NCBI GenBank assembly: GCA_003142185.1 | Contig: PLOR01000095.1 | Span: forward strand, 62,001 to 126,000 | Length of the DNA stretch: 64,000 bases | Origin: Bryobacterales bacterium | GTDB taxonomy: Bacteria > Acidobacteriota > Terriglobia > Bryobacterales > Bryobacteraceae | Reading direction: 5' to 3' | Shown here: positions 17,795 to 26,097 of the stretch, piece after piece | Layout of the letters: each line of letters starts with the position of its first letter | Numbering within the stretch: the stretch's first letter is position 1 | Made by a program: the position numbers and the translations under genes | Notes under the pieces: model-generated | Seen by the model: the letters and a program-made list of their open reading frames with translations, nothing else | Database searches by the model: none | What the model was told of the DNA's origin: nothing

Positions 17795-19936
17795 ATGCGA
17801 AAAACGCTCGCCACATTTTCGGTTTGGCTGCTGGCGGTTTCCGCGCAACAGGGAGTCCCGCAAGGCGGCAGCAACACCATCGGCGTTCCGCGGGGCACGG
17901 TGACGTTCAGCACGACGCGGCAGCTTGTGGTGGAGGACGTAATCGTCAAGTCTCAGAACGGCAAGCCCGTCGACAATTTAAAGGCCAGCGATTTCCTGGT
18001 CACCGAGGATGGCAAGCCGCAACAGATCGGCGTCTTCGAATTTCAGAAGCTGTCGAATGAGGCGGTGCCCGCTCCGCCGCCCGCCTTGCAGCAGCGGACG
18101 GAAGTGGTGGCCGCCGCAGCGCCGCCAGCGGTGAAGCCGCTTACGGCGATTGAGATCGCGCCGGAAAAACCGGGCGACCTGAAGTACCGGGACAAGCGCC
18201 TGATGGTGATGTTTTTCGACATGACCTCGATGCCGATTCAGGACCAGATGCGCGCCCAGGCGGCGGCGCTGAAATTCCTGAACACGCAGATGACGGCGTC
18301 CGACCTGATGGCGATCATGACGTTCGCCAGCGACATCAAAGTGGTGGAAGACTTCACCGACGACCGAGACGCGCTTACCCAGGACATCAAGAAGCTGGTG
18401 ATCGGCGAAGGCCAGGGCCTGGACGAAACGGTGTCCGACGACAGCGCTTCGGATACCGGCGCGGCTTTCCAGCAGGACGACACGGAATTCAACATCTTTA
18501 ATACCGACCGCCAGCTTTCGGCGCTGGAATCGGCGGTGAAGATGCTGGCCTCGTTGAACGAGAAAAAGGCGCTGGTATATTTCGCCAGCGGCATGACGCG
18601 CAACGGGCTGGATAACCAGGCCCAGTTACAAGCCACTATTAACGCCGCCATTCGCTCGAATGTATCTTTCTATCCGATCGACGCCCGCGGCCTGGTGGCA
18701 TCGGCGCCGCTGGGCGACGCCACCAAGAGCTCGCCTGGTGGCCAGGCGATGTACTCGGGCAGCTCGGCGCGCGCCGTTACCGGCAATTTCCAGGGACAGC
18801 AGGAAACCCTCTACACGCTAGCCTCCGATACAGGCGGCAAGGCGCTGCTCGACAACAACGACTTATCGATGGGAATCGTCCAGGCGCAGAAAGACATTTC
18901 GAGTTACTACATCATCGGCTATTATTCGGCCAATGAAGCGCTCGATGGCCGCTTCCGCCGGGTCAAGATCGCGTTGAAAGACAAGGACACGGCGGCGCGT
19001 GTCGCCAAGCTCGATTACCGCCAGGGCTATTATGCCAGCAAGGAATTCGGCAAGCTCAACACGACGGACAAGGAACGCCAGTTAGCCGAAGCCTTGATGC
19101 TGGGCGATCCGGTGACGGATATCGATATCGCCGTGGAGATCGACTATTTCCGCCTGGCGCACGACCGTTACTTCGTGCCGGTGGTGGCGAAGATTCCCGG
19201 CAGCGAGCTGGAACTGGCGCGACACGGGGGCGCCGAATCCACGCGCATCGATTTTATCGGCCAGGTGAAAGACTCGGCCGGCAAGATCGTGCAGAACGTG
19301 CGCGACACGGCCGAAGTCAAGCTGAAGGGCCAGACCGCCACGGACCTGGGCAAGCACCCGCTCGAATACGATACCGGTTTCACGCTGGCGCCGGGTAAGT
19401 ACAATTTGAAATTCCTGGCGCGCGAAAATGAGACCGGCAAGATGGGAACTTACGAAATCAACTTCGTGATTCCCGATCTTACGGCCGACCAGAAGCTGCT
19501 GCCCATCAGCTCGGTGATCCTGAGCAGCCAGCGGATCGCGCTGGATGCGGCGGTGTTCAGTGCGGAAAAAGACAAAAAGCTGTTAGCCGCCAATCCGCTG
19601 GTCGAGGCGGGTCAGAAACTGGTGCCCAGCGTGACGCGCGTCTTCAACAAGAACCAGGAGATGTACATTTACCTGGAAGCGTACGAACCGGCCGCTACCG
19701 CAACGGAGCCGATCATCGCCAGCGTGGCGTTCTACCGCGGCAAGACGAAGGCGTTCGAATCGGCGCCACTCGAAATCAGCCAGGGGCTGAACGAAAAATC
19801 GAAGGCGCTGCCGGTGCGTTTCAGTCTGCCGCTGGGCAAACTACAGCCGGGGCGCTACACCTGTCAAGTGAGCGTGCTCAATCCCACCGCGCGGAAGTTC
19901 GCCTTCTGGCGCGCGCCGATGGTGCTGACGCAGTAG
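17795..19936 (+). CDS. VWFA-related secreted protein (acidobacterial type)
   Basis: 713 residues with signal peptide ending near LLAVSAQQ. A domain around residues 40-75 (VVEDVIVKSQNGKPVDNLKASDF) precedes a von Willebrand A fold typical of TIGR03436 proteins; the metal-site motif is DMTSM in place of DxSxS. A helix-strand sequence (ALVYFASGMTRNGLDNQAQL, then IDARGLVA) completes the A domain at about residue 310. The remaining 350 residues are beta-rich repeats. It starts four bases after the TonB receptor and is probably co-expressed, suggesting an outer-membrane complex. Partner and ligand unknown. Confidence 0.88.
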   Translation: MRKTLATFSVWLLAVSAQQGVPQGGSNTIGVPRGTVTFSTTRQLVVEDVIVKSQNGKPVDNLKASDFLVTEDGKPQQIGVFEFQKLSNEAVPAPPPALQQRTEVVAAAAPPAVKPLTAIEIAPEKPGDLKYRDKRLMVMFFDMTSMPIQDQMRAQAAALKFLNTQMTASDLMAIMTFASDIKVVEDFTDDRDALTQDIKKLVIGEGQGLDETVSDDSASDTGAAFQQDDTEFNIFNTDRQLSALESAVKMLASLNEKKALVYFASGMTRNGLDNQAQLQATINAAIRSNVSFYPIDARGLVASAPLGDATKSSPGGQAMYSGSSARAVTGNFQGQQETLYTLASDTGGKALLDNNDLSMGIVQAQKDISSYYIIGYYSANEALDGRFRRVKIALKDKDTAARVAKLDYRQGYYASKEFGKLNTTDKERQLAEALMLGDPVTDIDIAVEIDYFRLAHDRYFVPVVAKIPGSELELARHGGAESTRIDFIGQVKDSAGKIVQNVRDTAEVKLKGQTATDLGKHPLEYDTGFTLAPGKYNLKFLARENETGKMGTYEINFVIPDLTADQKLLPISSVILSSQRIALDAAVFSAEKDKKLLAANPLVEAGQKLVPSVTRVFNKNQEMYIYLEAYEPAATATEPIIASVAFYRGKTKAFESAPLEISQGLNEKSKALPVRFSLPLGKLQPGRYTCQVSVLNPTARKFAFWRAPMVLTQ

Positions 19937-19975
19937 GGCGCCGCAGGGCAACGGCAGAGGACGCGCGCGAATAAA

Positions 19976-20022
19976 TGTCGAGATGACTCTCGACACAGCA
20001 GGCAGGACTGCCCGCGCCACGG
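19976..20022. repeat. Family A composite hairpin element
   Basis: TCGAGATGACTCTCGA stem, then CAGGCAGGACTGCCCG and the GCGCCACGG end. It sits between convergent transcripts and resembles the element at 11545. Confidence 0.7.
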
Positions 20023-20025
20023 CGC

Positions 20026-21531
20026 TTATACTTTCTTGCCGATGATGGCGTAATCCAGGCCGCCGAAGAAAGCCTGGCGAAACTCGTTCGGCAACTCGGC
20101 TAACGACGGCATCGAATCGACGGCTTGTTCCAAGCGCCGCACTTCCAGGTTGCCGATGCCGAACTCACTTAGATAGAACGCCAGTAACTTCTCGGGCACC
20201 GGACGGGCGTGGGTTGGGTCCAGGTAAAAGTAAGTGGCGAAAATGGCGAGGCAGTCTGGGTTGGGCGTCTCGATGACGATGACGCCGTTGCGCTCGAGCC
20301 GGCTGGCGGCGAGGCGAATCATCTCCGGCAAACGCTCGGGCGGAAGGTGCTCCACCACCTGTGCGCAGAAGATGCCATCGAGCTCGCCTTCGCCGAGGCC
20401 ACGCAGGTAATCGAACAGGTCGGCGGCTTCGGCCGGCAATCCCTTTTCGTGGCAGAGGGCGATCGACTCGAGGCTCGAATCGATGCCGCGCGCCGGCACG
20501 CCGGCTTCGCGCATCAGCTCCAGAAACTCGCCGCGTCCGCAGCCGATGTCGAGCACGTTGCCGCGGCCTTTGAAATCGGGCACGTAGATCCGCTGGCCGG
20601 CCCTGACGCGCTCCTCGCTGCCGCGGAAGGCTTCGGCGAACCGGGCGTAGTCGAAGGCAAGCGAAGCGGCGGGTTGGGATGGCGCGGCCGCGCCCGGTTC
20701 AGACGCCGCGAGCGACTGAAACGCCGCCCCGGTCCGCTGGCGGATGAGGCGTAGTTCGGTGTGAATCAGCTTATCGAATTCCGCGCGCACGCGCTCCAGG
20801 TCGGCCCACAGGCGCTTCTGGATCTCCATGCCGCGCTGGTCCAGGCGGACGGTGAACTCATTGTGCTGGGAGCGCACGGCCTCGCGATAGTTGGTGTCCA
20901 TCAAGGTGAGGCGATACTGGAAGGCCCCGTCGAGATCGGCCACACTGCGCAGAAACTGCATTTCGTTGGTCGCCAGCTTCTGCTCCCAGCCCCCGCGCCA
21001 TTGGACCCAGTGGTCGCGAATGTCGGACAGCTCCTGGCTTTTGTCGCGCTCGCGTTTCTCCAATTCTTCGACGCGGGCCCGCTCGGCGCCAATTTGTTCA
21101 TGGAGTCGCTTTTCGAGTTCTTCGCGGCGGATCTGCTCGCCTTTTTCCAGTTCTTCGCGTTGACCCCGCTCGGCGGCCAGCCGGTTGCCGAACTCCACCA
21201 GAGCGCGGTTGGATTGATTGAGCGCCTCGATGGCGGCATCCACGCAGGCGATGGCCTTGCGGTTGAATTCCACCTGCTCCCGCACGTGCCAGTCGAGGAC
21301 CCGCGCCAGCAAACGCTTCCAGGCCTGGACCAGGCTGTTGAGCGGTCCGCCGGCGCGCGGGTTGACGGTTCCGATGGACGCCACTTTCCCCAACGCGGCG
21401 TCGCGCGCGTGCACCAGCCCGGTCAGGTCGGGCAGGGCGATATCCGTCCCGCCGGCCGCGGTCTCCGGGTTGCTGGCGCGCACGCGGTCGCGCACGTCGC
21501 GCAAAATGGCGATCAGCTCAGCGCTTTCCAC
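20026..21531 (-). CDS. Class I SAM methyltransferase with N-terminal coiled coil
   Basis: 501 residues from a GTG at 21531 that lies 14 bases inside the end of queF, so the reading is translationally coupled. Residues about 95-235 are charged heptad repeats (RREELEKRLHEQ, RVEELEKRERDK). The catalytic half begins near residue 315: motif I VLDIGCGRGEFLELM, then PAEAADLFDYL, and DGIFCAQVVEHLP as motif II, ending with a helix-rich tail. The arrangement is like methyltransferases that modify or end surface polysaccharides (WbdD type). The substrate is inferred, and no glycosyltransferases are adjacent. Confidence 0.8.
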   Translation of the reverse strand: MESAELIAILRDVRDRVRASNPETAAGGTDIALPDLTGLVHARDAALGKVASIGTVNPRAGGPLNSLVQAWKRLLARVLDWHVREQVEFNRKAIACVDAAIEALNQSNRALVEFGNRLAAERGQREELEKGEQIRREELEKRLHEQIGAERARVEELEKRERDKSQELSDIRDHWVQWRGGWEQKLATNEMQFLRSVADLDGAFQYRLTLMDTNYREAVRSQHNEFTVRLDQRGMEIQKRLWADLERVRAEFDKLIHTELRLIRQRTGAAFQSLAASEPGAAAPSQPAASLAFDYARFAEAFRGSEERVRAGQRIYVPDFKGRGNVLDIGCGRGEFLELMREAGVPARGIDSSLESIALCHEKGLPAEAADLFDYLRGLGEGELDGIFCAQVVEHLPPERLPEMIRLAASRLERNGVIVIETPNPDCLAIFATYFYLDPTHARPVPEKLLAFYLSEFGIGNLEVRRLEQAVDSMPSLAELPNEFRQAFFGGLDYAIIGKKV

Positions 21532-21919
21532 GTTTTCGCCTCCAATTGGCGGTTACCAGGGTACCGAGACCGCCGCGCGGGGCGAACTCGCCGATCACCG
21601 TGGCCGACAGCGGGTCGGCCGATCGCACCACGTCGCGCAGCACCCGGTTCACAATGTTCTCCTGAAAGATCCCCACGTCGCGATATGCCAGCAGGTACAT
21701 TTTGTACGATTTCAGTTCCAGACAACGCCGCAGCGGAGTGTACCGCAAAACGATCTTGCCGAAATCGGGCAGGCCGGTCTTGGGACACACCGAAGTGAAC
21801 TCCGGCATGACGATTTCGATTTCGTACGGCTCGCGGTATTGGTTGGGCCAGGTCTCAATCTCCGGCAGCGGAGCGCGCGTGCCGGATTCGGCGTGCGCAT
21901 CGGTGTATTGGCGCTTCAT
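21518..21919 (-). CDS. queF: NADPH-dependent 7-cyano-7-deazaguanine reductase, short (type I)
   Basis: 133 residues from the ATG at 21919. Reduces preQ0 to preQ1 in queuosine biosynthesis. EFTSVCPKTGLPDFG carries catalytic Cys45 and Asp52; ELKSYKMYL (about 68-76) is the QueF-specific NADPH motif. The single-domain length fits type I enzymes. Its ATG overlaps the stop of the upstream gene (ATGA), and the methyltransferase start lies inside its 3' end. queA is 18 kb away, so the pathway is scattered, and no preQ1 riboswitch was recognised upstream. Confidence 0.95.
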   Translation of the reverse strand: MKRQYTDAHAESGTRAPLPEIETWPNQYREPYEIEIVMPEFTSVCPKTGLPDFGKIVLRYTPLRRCLELKSYKMYLLAYRDVGIFQENIVNRVLRDVVRSADPLSATVIGEFAPRGGLGTLVTANWRRKRGKR

Positions 21920-23124
21920 ACGAGATCCTTCGAGAGCAGGCCGAGAAACAGGCCCACATCGGCCACCACGCCCACCGCCTGCCCGGTGCCGCGATCGCTG
22001 ACCTTGGTGGCGACGGCGGGATTGATATCCACGCAAACGATGCGGACCCAGCTCGGCAGCATGTTGCCGGTGGCTATCGAATGCAGCATCGAGCCGAGAC
22101 AGAGCACCAGGCCGGCGCCGGCGAGCTCGGCTGCGTAAGCGTCCTGCGCGGCGTTCATATCGGTGATGGTATCGGGCAGAGGGCCATCGTCGCGCAGGCT
22201 GCCGGCCAGCACGAAAGGCACGCCAGCCTTCACGCATTCGTACAGGATGCCCGAGCGCAGCCGGCCGCTTTCCACGGCCAGTGCCACCGAGCCGGCGCGG
22301 GAGATGGCGTTGATGGCGCGCATGTGGTTGCGGTGCCCGTGCTCCTCCAGGCGTCCGTCGGAGAGCCGAACGCCCAGCGAAGTGCCGAACAAAGCCGCTT
22401 CCACGTCGTGAACTCCCAGCGCGTTACCGCTCAGCAGCGCCTGCACGAAGCCCTGCCGGATCAGCGCCGACAATCCTTCCACGCCGCCGGTATGCACCAC
22501 CACGGGCCCGGCCACCACCACTACTTTGAGCCCGCTCGAGCGCGTTTGCCGCACCAGCTCGGCGGTCTGGCGCACGGCGGTTTCCACCTGGCGCTCCGAC
22601 GAGATGCCATTGGCCATGAAGGCGAACGACAGGCGTCCGCGTTCTTTCGATTCGGGAACCACGCGAATGCCGCGCAGGCCGGCCACGATGCGGTCGCCGC
22701 GGCGCAGGTCGCGCAACCGCCGGCACCGGGCGCGTCCGCTTTCCACCACCACCATGGCGTCCATGCGCTGGTTTTCCACTTCGATCCATTGCTCGCCGTG
22801 GCGCACGTAGGTGCGGTGGTTGGTGGTGGAATAAAAGTCCTCCGGCGCACACCGGTCGCGTTCCACTTCGCGAAGCTGCGCGTCGCTCGCGTCCACCGGC
22901 GCGCAGCCGAGCAGCAGCAGCGTCTCGAGCAGGCGGTCGAGCGCGGCCTCATCGGCGGCGGTTACTCTCAGCCGCAGATAGGACGCTTCGCTGTTGGTGC
23001 GACCGATGCGGAATTCCTCCACTTCGAAACGGGCGTGCTGCTCCACGACCGTGTCGAAGATGCTCTCCATGATATGAGAGTCGATCAGGTGGCCTTCCGC
23101 TTCGACCACTTCCTGGAATGACAT
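21916..23124 (-). CDS. TIGR00300 / LOR-SDH-domain protein, ornithine cyclodeaminase-like
   Basis: 402 residues from the ATG at 23124 (GGAAG seven bases upstream); the open frame runs to 24042 but that part covers a repeat and vapBC and is rejected. Matches the TIGR00300 family, with an N-terminal conserved LOR/SDH region (SHIMESIFDTVVE, FEVEEFRIG) and a C-terminal nucleotide-binding region (VVVVAGPVVVHTGG, VCVDINPAVATKVSD). Archaeal and cyanobacterial relatives, including the C-terminal half of AgrE/ArgZ, convert ornithine to proline. It heads a three-gene coupled operon with queF and the methyltransferase. The biochemical role is from the family. Confidence 0.8.
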   Translation of the reverse strand: MSFQEVVEAEGHLIDSHIMESIFDTVVEQHARFEVEEFRIGRTNSEASYLRLRVTAADEAALDRLLETLLLLGCAPVDASDAQLREVERDRCAPEDFYSTTNHRTYVRHGEQWIEVENQRMDAMVVVESGRARCRRLRDLRRGDRIVAGLRGIRVVPESKERGRLSFAFMANGISSERQVETAVRQTAELVRQTRSSGLKVVVVAGPVVVHTGGVEGLSALIRQGFVQALLSGNALGVHDVEAALFGTSLGVRLSDGRLEEHGHRNHMRAINAISRAGSVALAVESGRLRSGILYECVKAGVPFVLAGSLRDDGPLPDTITDMNAAQDAYAAELAGAGLVLCLGSMLHSIATGNMLPSWVRIVCVDINPAVATKVSDRGTGQAVGVVADVGLFLGLLSKDLV

Positions 23125-23202
23125 AGAATCTTCCATTGTAGCGTCGGCGGAAGCCGGAACTGGTTTGCCACCCGCCAAGGGGCGCGCGACCGAGGAATGG
23201 CG

Positions 23203-23333
23203 AGACTCTCCATTCCTAGTGAATTCGCACGAATCTGAACGTAGGCGTACGCAATGGCTTCTCTCTTTCAGGAGGCTTTGTATCAGGGCACGGTGTTGCG
23301 TCACGGCTGAAGCCGTGCCCTGATACAAAGCCA
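23203..23333. repeat. Long family B repeat (about 95 bp) plus paired hairpins
   Basis: Bases 23203-23297 read on the minus strand match 50817-50912 read on the plus strand over about 95 bases with only scattered differences (TACAAAGCCTCCTGAAAGAG, then ACGTTC.GATTCGTGCGAATT, then GGAATGGAGAGT.TCGCCATT). Next to it are two outward hairpins: GTATCAGGGCACGG and the stem CACGGCTGAAGCCGTG, ending GATACAAAG. Confidence 0.8.
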
Positions 23334-23416
23334 GGCGCCCGGTTCCCACGTCCATGTCGCACACCCCTGCCCGCGATGGGCAGCCTGAGCATCGTGACAG
23401 CAACCAAGGTGATGCT

Positions 23417-23692
23417 ATGATGGCAATTGTGAGGACCACCGTCACTCTGGATCCCGACGTCGAGAAGCTGCTCCGGACCTCCATGCGCGAGCGGGGGATC
23501 TCCTTCAAAGAGGCCCTCAATGAGGCTGCGCGGTCCGGGTTGCTAAGCGGGAAACAGCGCGCCGCCCGGAAGTTCGTGCAGAAATCGTTTCGGCTGGGAG
23601 ACGGACAGGGGTTCCGCTGGGACAAAGCCCTGGCCCTGGCGGAGGCGATGGAAGACGAAGAGCTTGGCCGGAAGCTTAGCTTGCGCCAATGA
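23417..23692 (+). CDS. vapB: VapB-type antitoxin
   Basis: 91 residues from the ATG at 23417. The N-terminus (VRTTVTLDPDVEKLLRTSMRERGISFKEALNEAARSG) is a ribbon-helix-helix of the DUF2191-type VapB family, for dimerisation and operator binding. The C-terminal half wraps the toxin. The stop overlaps the start of the PIN-domain gene by four bases (ATGA), the usual type II antitoxin-toxin coupling. It should repress its own promoter. Confidence 0.85.
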   Translation: MMAIVRTTVTLDPDVEKLLRTSMRERGISFKEALNEAARSGLLSGKQRAARKFVQKSFRLGDGQGFRWDKALALAEAMEDEELGRKLSLRQ

Positions 23693-24117
23693 TTCTGGTC
23701 GACGCCAACCTGCTGATTTACGCGGTCAACCAGGACGCTCCTATGCACCGCCGTGCAAAGTCCTGGCTGGAATCGGCGCTTGCAGGGCCGGAGACGGTCG
23801 CGTTTTCCTGGAACGTCCTGCTGGCGTTCCTCAGACTGACCACCCGGCCGGGCCTGTTTCGCCACCCGCTGTCCTGGGCAACCGCCTTCGATCTGATCGC
23901 CGCCTGGCTGGATCAGCCCTCCGCGACGGTGGTATCGGCCGGTCCGCGACACCTGCGAATTCTGCGCGAACTGCTGCTGCCGCTGGGCGCGGGCGGCAAT
24001 CTCACATCCGATGCGCACCTGGCGGCGCTGGCGATAGAACACGGCGCCGCGTTGTGCTCGTCGGACGCGGACTTCGCCCGCTTCCCCGGGCTCGAGTGGC
24101 GCAACCCTCTGGCGTAG
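23689..24117 (+). CDS. vapC: VapC-type PIN-domain toxin (ribonuclease)
   Basis: 142 residues. The PIN fold has conserved acidic residues: Asp5 (ILVDANLLIYAVN), a Glu/Asn pair mid-protein, and TSDAHLAALAIEH plus SSDADFARF near the C-terminus. Such RNases cut tRNA or rRNA when the antitoxin is degraded. Overlaps vapB by four bases. Length and motif order fit the family; target unknown. Confidence 0.9.
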   Translation: MILVDANLLIYAVNQDAPMHRRAKSWLESALAGPETVAFSWNVLLAFLRLTTRPGLFRHPLSWATAFDLIAAWLDQPSATVVSAGPRHLRILRELLLPLGAGGNLTSDAHLAALAIEHGAALCSSDADFARFPGLEWRNPLA

Positions 24118-24129
24118 CCGGCTTCCCGG

Positions 24130-24819
24130 TCAGTTCGATTTTTTCGGTGAATACTTGGCGAGCGCGTCCAACAATTTGCGCGCCGCGACCGGCGGCGTCG
24201 CGCCGCTATTGAGAATCTGGCTGCTGGTCCAGGGCTTGCCGTACATATTGCGGTCCTCGTCGAGATCGTTGCGCATCGTCGCCCCATCGAGCGATGCTCC
24301 GGCGAAGAGACCTTTGGAGCGCGACCAGGAAAGAATCTCGGCGGTCATCATGGCATCGGTTTGCGCGGTGGCGTCGCGACCCACCGGGCCCAGCGCGGCG
24401 GTGGCCTCGCCGCCGATGGTGAATTTGTCCTGGGTGAGGCGCTTCATGCCGCGCTCGTTCATCACCAGCAGAACCACGTCGGAGGAGGAGAAACCGATCT
24501 GCAAGCCAAAGCTGCCGCCTTCGATGCGAATCGCGGCGGGCGGTCCCCAGCCCTGGCCGCTGGCAGCGCGGCAAACGGCATATCCCCTGCCATATTTGCC
24601 GCCAACCATAAAAGCGCCCTTCATCATTCCCGGCACCAGCACCAGGCAGGATGCCTTATCGAGCACGCGCTGCGGAAGCGCGCGATCCGGAGCGGTCATG
24701 ATTTCAGTAAACAGCGAAGCGGCATCGTTCAGCCGCTCATCGGTCTTGCGCGTATCTTCTTCGGCAACCAGCAAGGTCGCCCCCAAGGTCATGGCCAACG
24801 TCAAAGTGAGCAGTCGCAT
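24130..24819 (-). CDS. SYLF-domain (Ysc84-like) lipid-binding protein
   Basis: 229 residues with a signal peptide (LAMTLGATLLVA). The SYLF domain covers about residues 50-205: KASCLVLVPGMMKGAFMVGGKYGRG, the classic GGSFGLQIGFSSSDVVLLVMNERG, then FTIGGEATAALGPVGRDA and the AEILSWSRSKGLFAGASLDG block. In eukaryotes SYLF binds phosphoinositides; bacterial members are secreted proteins of unclear role. It converges on vapC. Confidence 0.88.
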   Translation of the reverse strand: MRLLTLTLAMTLGATLLVAEEDTRKTDERLNDAASLFTEIMTAPDRALPQRVLDKASCLVLVPGMMKGAFMVGGKYGRGYAVCRAASGQGWGPPAAIRIEGGSFGLQIGFSSSDVVLLVMNERGMKRLTQDKFTIGGEATAALGPVGRDATAQTDAMMTAEILSWSRSKGLFAGASLDGATMRNDLDEDRNMYGKPWTSSQILNSGATPPVAARKLLDALAKYSPKKSN

Positions 24820-24931
24820 GGCTTTATGGTAGCGTGAGCCGGAACGCCGCGGCAGCGCTTTGACCTATCGGAGCCGCGACCATAGGGAGCGGTCGGTACG
24901 CATCAAGTGCGCCATCACACGGTCGAAGACT

Positions 24932-25669
24932 TCACAGCAACCTCGGCAGCACTGCTCCGGCGGCGCCACGCAGCGCGCAATCGACCATTCCGGAATACGG
25001 CGTGTCTTCGGTGTTGATCTCGATCACTTTGGCGCCGGCGTGTTTGGCGTAGGGGATCAATCCGGCGGCAGGGTACACCACGGCCGAGGTGCCGATGACC
25101 AGCACCACCTCTGCGCTCGAAACCGCGTGCTCGGCTTCCTTCATCATGCCTTCCGGCAGCGGCTCGCCGAACCACACCACGCCGGGACGCGCCAGCCCGC
25201 CGCAACCGCAGTGCGGCGGCAGCTTGGGGAGTGGCACGCGGCGGTCCGGCCAGTTGGCGCCGCAGGCGGTGCAGCGCAAGCGCCAGATATCGCCGTGCAG
25301 CTTGAGGATTTTCCCGCTCCCGGCGCGGTCGTCGAGGCCGTCCACGTTTTGCGTGATCAAAGTGAAGCGGGCGACGCGGATTTCCAGCTTGACCAGCGCG
25401 TGATGCGCCGCGTTCGGTTGCGCCTGCGCCAGCCGCTCGCGCCGCCAGTTGTACCACTCCCACACCAGCAGCGGATTGCGCGCAAAAGCTTCCGGCGTGG
25501 CCAGGTCCTCCGGCTTGTGATCCCTCCACAATCCGCCCGCGCCGCGAAAAGTGGGGACGCCGCTTTCGGCGGAAATGCCCGCTCCGGTGAGCACTGCCAG
25601 CGACGTCGCGCGCGTCAGCCAGTCACGCGCGCATTCCAGGCCCGGCGCGTTTGGAGAAACCTCCTCCAC
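24932..25669 (-). CDS. cobB: NAD-dependent protein deacylase (Sir2 family)
   Basis: 245 residues from a GTG at 25669 with AGGAGG ten bases upstream. Sirtuins remove acyl groups from lysine using NAD. AVLTGAGISAESGVPTFRG binds NAD; ITQNVDGL and the catalytic His in LKLHGDIWRLRC follow; CTAC..., PHCGCGG are zinc Cys pairs; GTSAVVYPAAGL and IEINTEDT finish the Rossmann fold. Family length is normal. It follows cspA on the same strand, separated by a stem-loop. Confidence 0.93.
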   Translation of the reverse strand: MEEVSPNAPGLECARDWLTRATSLAVLTGAGISAESGVPTFRGAGGLWRDHKPEDLATPEAFARNPLLVWEWYNWRRERLAQAQPNAAHHALVKLEIRVARFTLITQNVDGLDDRAGSGKILKLHGDIWRLRCTACGANWPDRRVPLPKLPPHCGCGGLARPGVVWFGEPLPEGMMKEAEHAVSSAEVVLVIGTSAVVYPAAGLIPYAKHAGAKVIEINTEDTPYSGMVDCALRGAAGAVLPRLL

Positions 25670-25689
25670 GGCCGGGAGCCCTCCTAATA

Positions 25690-25722
25690 CAACGCGAGGG
25701 CCCGACGAGGGGCCCCCGGTTG
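25690..25722 (-). terminator. Stem-loop between cspA and cobB
   Basis: CAACNCG arms around GGGCCC/GGGCCC halves form a long GC-rich stem 25 bases after cspA's stop. There is no T-tract, so it may attenuate rather than stop transcription into cobB, whose ribosome site lies just downstream. Confidence 0.5.
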
Positions 25723-25746
25723 TTGCTTCCGTAATTTGGGCATGCT

Positions 25747-25950
25747 TTAAACGACGGTTACGTTTTCAGCTTGCAGCCCTTTGGGCCCCTGCTTCACCTC
25801 GAATTCCACGGCTGCGCCTTCCTCGAGCGACTTGTAGCCGTTCGACTGGATGGCGGAAAAATGAACGAACACGTCGTCGCCGCTCGGCCGTTGGATGAAT
25901 CCATAGCCTTTGGCGGCATTAAACCACTTCACAACACCTTTTTCCTTCAC
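25747..25950 (-). CDS. cspA: Cold-shock protein
   Basis: 67 residues, the usual length, from the GTG at 25950 (AGGAGA eight bases upstream). An upstream ATG at 26004 would add 18 uncharacteristic residues. RNP-1 (KGYGFI) and RNP-2 (DVFVHF) are intact; the OB fold ends LQAENVTVV. Binds single-stranded RNA/DNA and melts structure at low temperature. The transcript likely has a long 5' leader, typical of thermoregulated csp mRNAs, but no leader element was recognised. Confidence 0.92.
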   Translation of the reverse strand: MKEKGVVKWFNAAKGYGFIQRPSGDDVFVHFSAIQSNGYKSLEEGAAVEFEVKQGPKGLQAENVTVV

Positions 25951-26097
25951 TTGCGCTTTCTCCTGATTTATTGTTCGTCGTGCTCGTGGGGGGTCCTGTG
26001 GCAAGGAAAGCGGACTTTCGAGGCTTGCTAGAACATTTCCAGGCGACGGCCAACAACCATATACCCTGCGTAAGGTATTCTCTCAGATGGCACTTCT

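Noticed and set aside
23137-24042. N-terminal extension of the ornithine-cyclodeaminase-like gene
   Set aside because: The extra 300 codons cover the dispersed repeat and vapBC, and a well-placed ATG with ribosome site occurs at 23124.
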